Origin: Diabrotica undecimpunctata
Lineage: Eukaryota; Arthropoda; Insecta; Coleoptera; Chrysomelidae
DNA length: 64,000 bases
Direction: 5' to 3'
Assembly (NCBI RefSeq): GCF_040954645.1
Contig: NC_092805.1
Location: 22,098,741 to 22,162,740 of the forward strand
Program-made: the position numbers and the translations under genes
Shown: positions 39,601 through 48,600 of the stretch, piece by piece
How the letters are laid out: each line of letters opens with the position of its first letter
How positions within the stretch are numbered: position 1 is the first letter of the stretch
Notes under the pieces: model-generated
The model's input: the letters and a program-made list of their open reading frames with translations, nothing else
Told to the model about the DNA's origin: nothing
Database searches by the model: none

Positions 39601-42600
39601 AAGTGTATCGAGCTAAAAGGACTATGTTGAGAAATATATCGCCACTTTTCCAAAATTTTCGTTTTTCTTTTGTAGGCTAACTTATCCGACGGCCCTCGTA
39701 TAAGTTAATACATTGAAAAAATTTTTTCCTCGCGGTATGGGTATATTTGTTATTTTAGTTCCTTATTTCATCTTTGTGGTATTATTTAATTTAAACCATG
39801 TATTGTTTTTATCATAAGCATCCTTAATAAACTTGTAGAAAAATTAAAAAATATTTTAAAGAAAATAAAGACTGAAATGTAGCAGTCTAAGAGACAGGTG
39901 GGCTTCAAAGCCAGGTATTGTACAAACCACTATCTGCAATAAAAAGATCTTCTTCTGTTGCCCTGTCCAGTCCAAACCACTTGCGTAGGTTTTGCCACTA
40001 TGATTCTTGAATAGATAGTAACTGACTAATGACTTTTGTATTCATATTATATTATGAAAAGTCTTTTAGCTCTTTTGAACCTTATTGCGAGTTACAGAAT
40101 AACGTTGAATATACTTGATAACTAAAATATATATACGTATAAAAACTCCACATAAAAAATAAGATGACATAAAAAAGGAAAACTTTAGTTCATGGAGACA
40201 AAAAGGGATTTTACTAAAATTGTTCATAGCAGTTCTGAAATAAATATTGAAGAATACTTCAACCATCTATACAGATTAAATTTGTTTCATTTCTCGTATT
40301 TCGACCGCCATCATTTTCTGACCATCCATTCGTCTTCTTTCATGGCTCTATCTCTCATTATGTGCCGTACATTTTCTTCCCAGGCAAATGAAGGCCTTCC
40401 CCTTCCTCTTCTTTGTTGTGGTATGTAATTTAAAGCTTTCTTTGGCCATCCATCTTCATTCACTCGCTTCACGTGAACATATCACACTAGTTGTCTCGTT
40501 TCAATTCTGTCCACACTGGAATATACACTATTTGTCCTCCTTCTAATATCTTCGTTCCTGATATGATATTTTTTGGATACACCACACGCTCTCCTTAGAA
40601 AATCCATTTCAACTACTACTATCCTTTTTCTATCTTTTTTCGTGATCTGCCAAACTTCTGCCCCATAAGTCATAGTAGGCTCTACCAAGGTTCGATAGAT
40701 TGTCAATTTCGTTTCTTGTCTAATATCTTTAGAGCATAGTAGAGAGTTTAAAATGTTTACCGCTTTTTTTCCCTGCTGCGTTCTGTTTTCGATGTCTCTT
40801 TAGGTAGTGCCTTCTTTAGATATTATAGGTCCGAGATATTAATATTCATTACATGTTTTTGTGTTTCTAATTTCTAACTCAGTATCTTCTTTATCATCTC
40901 CTACTTTAAGATACTCTGTCTTTGACATATTCATATTGACGCCCCATTTTTCATATTCTTCCTTTAGTTTTCTAAACATCTAGTCCATGTCTTCCTTATC
41001 ATTCGCTACGACTACCTGATCATCTGCGAAAAATAAAGCTGTTAGAACTTTACCACCGCCTATGTCTATTCCCATTCCGGGGATGTTTCCTCCACTGCTC
41101 TAGCGATGATTGAATATAAATTTCCTTCTTTAACGACACTTCTTGCATTTTTGTATATATTTGCGATAGCATCCACATACTCTCTACTGAGACCTACTTT
41201 CGTCAGTGCTTGAAACAGTTTTTTCAAAGGTACCGTATCGTATGCCTTCTCTAAATCTACAAACAATAGGTGAGTAGATAGATTCCTTGCCTTCCGTTTT
41301 TCGATTACCTGCTGCAGAACGAATATACCATCAGTGCACGATCTTCCTGCACGAAATCCATTTTGTTCTTCTATGTCGTAGTTCTTCGTATTTTGATTCT
41401 ATTCTTTCTCTTATTATTCGACCTTACAACCTCCTCACTGAGCTGATAACAGTTATTCCCCTATAATTAGAGCATTTGCGTTTATCCCCTTTCTTAAATA
41501 TTGAGCTGATGTATCCAACATTCCAATCATCAGGGATATTTTGTCCTTTTAAGCATTTTGTTAAACAGTTGAATCAACACCTCATATAATATTTTTGGTC
41601 CATACTTTACCAGCTCAATTGGGATGTCTCCAGGTCCTGCTGCTTTACCGTTTTTCGATCTTTTGAGGGCATCGCTTAACTCTCCGGTTGTTATCTCAAT
41701 TATTTGTGTAGGTTCGGATATTTCTTTCATTTTGATCTCTTGGAATTTACATCTATCCTCTGTCAGTAAGACCTTATAATGGTGTTTCCACTGTTTAAGA
41801 TCTATTAACTGTAAGTTAGATTTTTCATTTCCTTCCCTCCGGAGAGACTTTATCACCTTCCACGCTTGCCCAACTCTTGTTCCACCCATATAGTTTTATT
41901 GGATATACTACCTAAAAAATCTCTATACAAAGGAAGAACAAATGACGCTAGAACCGGAAATACCAGAAATTACCATAAACGAAGAACTTAATATAAATGT
42001 ACAGAAAGTTCGAAAAATACTTGAAAACTTGAACAGAAAAGCAGTAGGTAAAGACGGGGTACCAAACGAATTTGTACAGTAAGATCGTGTACAGATGCAA
42101 TATTCGTTATAATGCAAATTACTGAGAAATTACTAGAGTATAATAGACCAGTATAATAAGACTTCTGAGATGCTACGTGTTCTCCGTATTATTTTATGGG
42201 TTGTAGGCTTGCATTTTAAAGAAAGATGTTTCGGACAGATTGGAAGCCTTCGAGTTATGGGCCTACAGAAGGATATTAAGAATAAGTTGGGTGGATAGAG
42301 TCACGAATGTCGAGGTTTTGAAAGAAATGGGAAAAGAAAAGAGATTTTAAATACAATTAAAGTCAGAAAACTGCAATATCTGGGATATGTCATGAGGGGC
42401 GAGCGTTATAACATGCTGCAATTAATAACGCAAGGAAGAATACAGGGTAGAAGGAGTCGCGGAAGAAGACGCATCTCCTGGTTGAATAATTTGAGAGCTT
42501 GGTTTAACTGCACTTCTTCTGACCTCTTTAGAGCAGCGGTGTCGAAAGTGCGAATTGCCATGATGGTTGCCAACCTTCTTAGAGGAGATGGCACGTGAAG

Positions 42601-45600
42601 AAGAAGAATAGACCAGTATTTCTGTGTCTGATTGACCTAAAGAAACCGTTTGAAAAAGTAAAACTCAAAGATGTAATCCATCTTCTGTATAATAGAGAAG
42701 TTCCCCAAAATATTATAAAAACTATCGAAAACATCTACCAAAACAACAAAATAGAAGTCAGAATAGATAGACAACTTACAGAACCTATAGAAATATGCAG
42801 CGGAATAAAACAAGTAGAATCATTGAGCCCCATGCTCTTCAATTTGATCATGGACGAAATCATCAAAAGCGTTAACAAAGGAAGAGGATACAGAATGGGA
42901 AACAGAGAAATAAAAATACTCTGTTACGCAGACGACGCAATATTGATAGCCCAAGATGAAGATAGTCTGTAAAGACTGATCCACAGATTTAACATAAGAG
43001 CAAAAGAATTTAATATGACAATCTCATCTCAGAAAACTAAAAAAATAGTAATCAGCGAAGAGCCAACTAGATATAAAATGGAAGATGGCAAGAATTGATG
43101 GCATCAGTATTGAACAAGTAATGGAAATACAATACCTGGGAATTATACTGTCTAGCTATGGAGACCTGGACAAAGAAGTGAGAGATCATGTATAAAAAGC
43201 AAATAAACTGTCAGGATGCCTTAATAACACTATATGGTGAAACAGACATATTAACACTGAGATGAAGTCAAGAATTTATAAAGCCAGTGTAAGATCAATA
43301 ATGACATATGCCTCAGAAACAAGACCCGACACAGCCACAACGCAAAGACTTCTGGAAACGGCAGAGATGAGAGTACTGAGAAGAATTACAGGAAATACGC
43401 TGAGAGATCGAAAGATAAGTGGAGAAATTAAAAGAAAATGTAACGTACAGTGTATAAATGAATGGACACTAAATAGAAAAAAGAATGGAATAGCCACATA
43501 AGCAGAATGGGGGAGACCCGTGTCGTCAAAATAGCAAGAGATAAGTCACCAATCGGCAGAAGAAGTATCGGACGACCGCGCAAAAGATGGAGTGACAACT
43601 TTTCATAGAGGTATTAATCCGCCAATGAACAAGCAGAATTGCTTATTAAGAGGAAGAAGAAGAAGAAGAAGAAGAAGAGTTTTATATATCTGGTGTCGAG
43701 AAATGTTTCCTATGTATTTGGTCTTTCTCATCTTGAATAATACTAACAGTTTTTCACATTATATCCACATTTGTTAAGTCTCACAGCCTAAACCTCTACT
43801 TCATATAACAAGACAGAGTACATGTAGCATTTGATAAATCTGAAACTGGTTGTTATTTTAAGACTGCGGTCGCTTAGCTGAGTCTTTATGTTAAGGAAAG
43901 TTTCTCTTGTCACTTATATCCTTGTTCTTATATCTAGATCTAGATCTACGTTGTTTGATATCCATCACCCTAAGTATTTGTATCTTGTCATTAGTTCTAA
44001 TGAGTTCTCATATGTCGGTATGTTTATCTGCAAGTTGGAGTTTCAGCCTATGACTATGACTTTTTCGTTAGAATTTCCTCTACAATTTCCAATAACTAAG
44101 AGTGTTTAACGTGTAAAAAGCTTTTGCGAAATCTATTAAGTGAATGTATACTTCCTTCCTCTGTTCTCTGCATTGTTAGAACCTTTGGGATAAACAACGC
44201 TCCTCTGATCTCGAGACCGGGTCTTAAAACAAGTTGTTCCATAATTGTATCGGTGTCGCATTTTTGGTATATTCCGCGATGTATGATTAGACGAAACTAT
44301 TCGGTGTTTGCTGGTATTAGATTTTTTCGAGATAAGGACGAAAATCTGTTACAGTCAAACATTCGATATACAGATTCGGCAAATTTTCAACTACCGTATA
44401 CGTTATTCAGTATGTGGAACAAAGATAACACTTAATTGTTTGAATAGAAGTGAGAGGCAGTCATCATCTCGACGGAGTAGGTATGACTTTTAAACAGTGT
44501 TGCTATTATTTCTGTTACATATTTCCTTCTAAATTTTAGTCCGGTGCATGAGTCTAAAATAATATTTAAATCCACTACAGTTCATTGTAGAATAAAAATT
44601 AATATTGTCCCAAAAAAATTCAAATAAAGTAGCCACGTAATTGTTATTTTCTAATCGATTTTATCAATTACTTTATTAGTTAACAAAGAACAGTGATTTA
44701 AGTCATTTATGTGTGGCAACAAAGCATTATTCCCCTGAAGAGTTTGAAATTTTAAGCAACGCCTTCCTTTACAGTGCGAAGCGGCCGAAGCGGCATAAAA
44801 ATACACCGATGACCGACAGTAATTATCGGACGTTGATGGGGTGTAGTTCTTTGCATAAAATTATTTCGTCGCCAACTTTCCGTCAGTAAATCTTTAAGAA
44901 AAACTCAAACACTTATAGGAATTCGAGTTTTAAATGTAATTTTTGTAGATTTTTAGCTCTGGTAGCTAGGAAATAAAACAATAATTAACTTAACAAACAT
45001 TAACTAAATATAAAAATTATTCTAAATAATTAAAATTAAAGGCATTTTTAAAAAATCTCTAACCAATTAAATGTTCAAACAAACCACCATTTTAAGCTAA
45101 ACAAAATCCGAATCTATCAATTAAAGCAAGTCTCATTGCATTTAGCTGATTTGGTTGTACTCGACTACAAAGTTGAACAATTTTTTCTAACAATTCTGCT
45201 AAATTGGTGGCTCGTTCGAAATCATGCCGATATAATTTTGATTTTAGCATTCCTAAGAAATAAAATACCAAAGGTGCTAAATCTGGTGATCTAGGGGGCC
45301 ATTTTATTGTTCCTCGTGTAGAAATTATTAGTCCAGGAAATGTTTGTTCCAAATAATTTGTAACTTCGATTGCATTATGTGCTGGGCAACCATCCTGTTG
45401 AAACCAAACATCATCGAAGTTGACCGCAAGGTTTCGAACAGCTGGAATAATCTGATTGCGTAATAAATCTAGATACTTTCGCCCATTCAGATTTCCCGTA
45501 ATAAAAAATGGACCAATTATATTATCGTTATAAATGCCAGTCCACACATTTAATTTCTTTGGGAATTGTGTTTTCACAGCAATACTCAAATGTTTCTTTT

Positions 45601-48600
45601 CCCTAGACCAATAGCGGACGACAGATGGATTATGACGTTTATGGATTGTGAATGAAGTTATTGTTTTTAAAAAGCAGCAATAAATAACTGTATTATTTCT
45701 ACAATAGAATGGTTCCCATAATACCATTTCACCATTTGAATCTTTTCTTTTTGAAAATACAGTAGAACCTCGATAGGTCAAACCTCAATAAATTAAAAAC
45801 CTCTATAACTTCAAAAAATTATATGTTCCCTTCCCATCGGAGCCCAAAACCTCTACAACTTAAAATACACAATCTCGATAACTTAAATAAATAATATCAA
45901 TATTGGCCCTCAGTAACTTAAAGAAATGTTTTCACAATCCCTATAACATAAAATTGTTTACCAATGACAGCTGAACAGCTTACTGTATCATAAGTTTTGA
46001 TCACTGTTCTAGAAACATCGATTTAGGTACTGTGTGATACCTTGCTTAAAATGAGTTCAAAAAGAAAATTAACAACGCTAACATATGCTGATAAATTAAA
46101 AGCTATAGAAGCAGTGAAAATGGATTCAAAAGAAAAGAAGTTGCGGCTCTGTTTGGAATACACGAGAGTACATTATCAATCATCATAAAAAAAGAAACCG
46201 AACTATTGAAAAAACAAGAATCAGGAGACAAAAATTGCCGAATTCCCTAATTTGGAACAGTGTTTGTTTACGTGGTTAAAACAATATCGAAACAAAAACA
46301 TCAGTATCAGTGGACCAATACTGAAAGAAAAGGCTATAGAGTTCGCTAATTCACTAAAAATCGATAATTTTAAAGCCAGCAATGGCTGGTTAGAGAATTT
46401 CAATAAACGAATGATTTAGCCTTAAAAAAATGTGCGGCGAAAGTACGAGCGTAAGCAAATCAGTCTGCCAAGAATGGAAATCTGACTTGCATAATTTAGT
46501 GAATAATTATGATCCCAATGATGTTTTTAATGCTGATGAAACTGGTCTGTTTTTTAAATGTCTTCCCGAAAAAACATTAACATTCAAAAATAAAAAATGT
46601 CATGGAGAAAAACACAGCAAGGAACGACTTACGATTCTGCTTTGTGCAAATTCTAAGGGCACAGAAAAACTCAAACCTTTAATTATATAGGTAAGTCAAA
46701 AAAACCTCGGTGTTTTGCAGGTTTAAAATCACTACCCATGGATTATGAAGCCAATAAAAAAGCATGGATGACAGCAGAACTTTTTAAAAAATGGCTGAAT
46801 AATATAGATTAGCAAAGGGCAACTTGAAATAGAAAAATTGTTCTGTTCATTGACAACTGAACAGCACACGGAGGCATACCACCATTAAAGGCAATCAAAG
46901 TACAATTTCTTCCACCAAACACAACATCACAACTTCAACCTTTGGATCAGAGTATCATTAAAAATTTTAAAACATTATACAGAAAAGAAGTTGTTAGAAG
47001 AATGATAGCTGATATGGAGCAAAATACGATTTCTTCTATCAATGTTCTTCAAGTAATGAGGATAATGAACAAAACATGGCAAAACGTAACACTCCTCACA
47101 GTGAAAAACTGCTTTAGAACCTGTGGTTTTTCTTCAGAACCTCAAGAAATCATTTTGAAGAGGAAGATAATAATGATCCTGAATAATGGAATAACAACAT
47201 GCACTGTATTTAAAGTTATAAAGACGATGAATTTAATGACGACCCACAAACTTCATCTAAGAGCATATCAATCAACGAAGCAAGAGTGCTATAACGACTG
47301 TACGATCATTTATAGAGCAGTGTAGAAACATAAAAGATAACGTATTTTCTTCTCTATGTTATTTAAAATCAAATCGATTTAGAATCTATGAATTGTTTAA
47401 ATCAAAAGAAAATCTCAGACTTTTTTTAGTAGACTATACCTTTAATTATTGCTTTAACTTTTTGTAACGAATATAATAAATGAATGTAGTGTATGTAGTT
47501 TATAATAAATGCCTATATTTTAATGAACTTCTGACCTATATTAATCCATCACAACATAGACCCTTGATAACTTAAAACCTGCATAACTTAAAATATTTGG
47601 TTTTTCCCTTGGAATTTAACTTATCCAGGTTCTACTACTGTATACGCTTGGCATGTTAATTATTTGTTTTCAACTTTTTACCACGACAGCTAAAAATCAA
47701 AGAAATAGACCTTACCTTATTGACCTTAAACCTGCTGTACAGATAAGGACCGCCTATTCTTTTGAGGGGAAGTCGTAGAGGGGGCAAATGGTTTATACTA
47801 TTTGTCTGTCTACTGAAGTGCGATATTTATTTAGCTCACGCTGTTGTCGCATCTCAATTTATCAATTCAGTATTCTTTGTTAATTAATGAAGTAATGATA
47901 TAATCGTTTAAAAAATAATACTTACATGATTACTTCATGTAAGGTTTGTTGGGGCAATATTAATTTTCATTCTACAATGAACTGTAGTGGATTTAAACAT
48001 TATGTTACACTCATGTATCCGACTAATGTTTTAGAAGGAGTTATGTTACAGAAATTTCGCAACACTGTTTAAAAATTAGACTCGCTACTCCAAGTGCGTG
48101 GATTGTGTCTCACTCGTATTCAAACAATTAAGTGTTATCTTTGTTCCACATACTGAATAACGTATACGGTATACGGAAAATTTGCCGAATCGGTATATCA
48201 TTCTTAATATATTTTATTGAAACGCTTCACTAGTAGGCATGCGTATATTATCTGTATTTATAAGTTTAAACATTTCTATATTTCTATGTATATTTTGTTA
48301 GGTCGCGCTTGTTTTGATCCGTTTTGATTTGAGGGCCTGGACAGTTTTGCTCTTTTTATAGGTGGGCTAGGTTCAAGTTCTCTTGCTGTTAGCTGAATTG
48401 TGTCATTGTCATTTATAAATAACAATACGGAAAAATTACGCCTCGGGGTTGCTACACAATACTATTATACACATAGACGAAGCAGAAACTATGTTTTTGC
48501 AGTCATAATATTGTTAATCTTGTCAGTAGATAAGTAGAGAATACAGTCCCGCGAAAACTCGCAACGTGAACGTACACACCGGCGAAGTTCCAGACCAGGA

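Larger units (their letters stand above)
44364..48198 (-). mobile_element. rosa-like (DD41D) transposon with about 350-base inverted repeats, split by a pogo element
   Basis: 44364-44720 and 47840-48198 are inverted copies, with long matching stretches such as gttattcagtatgtggaac and aaatccactacagttcat. Between them lie a minus-strand transposase fragment (45092-45757) and a 1,881-base pogo element (45760-47640). Removing the latter leaves about 1.95 kb. The transposase N-terminal half is gone. Confidence 0.85.

Noticed and set aside
43651..43690. GAA repeat as a separate microsatellite locus
   Set aside because: The same repeat ends several family A and RTE-like copies, so it is their 3' tail.
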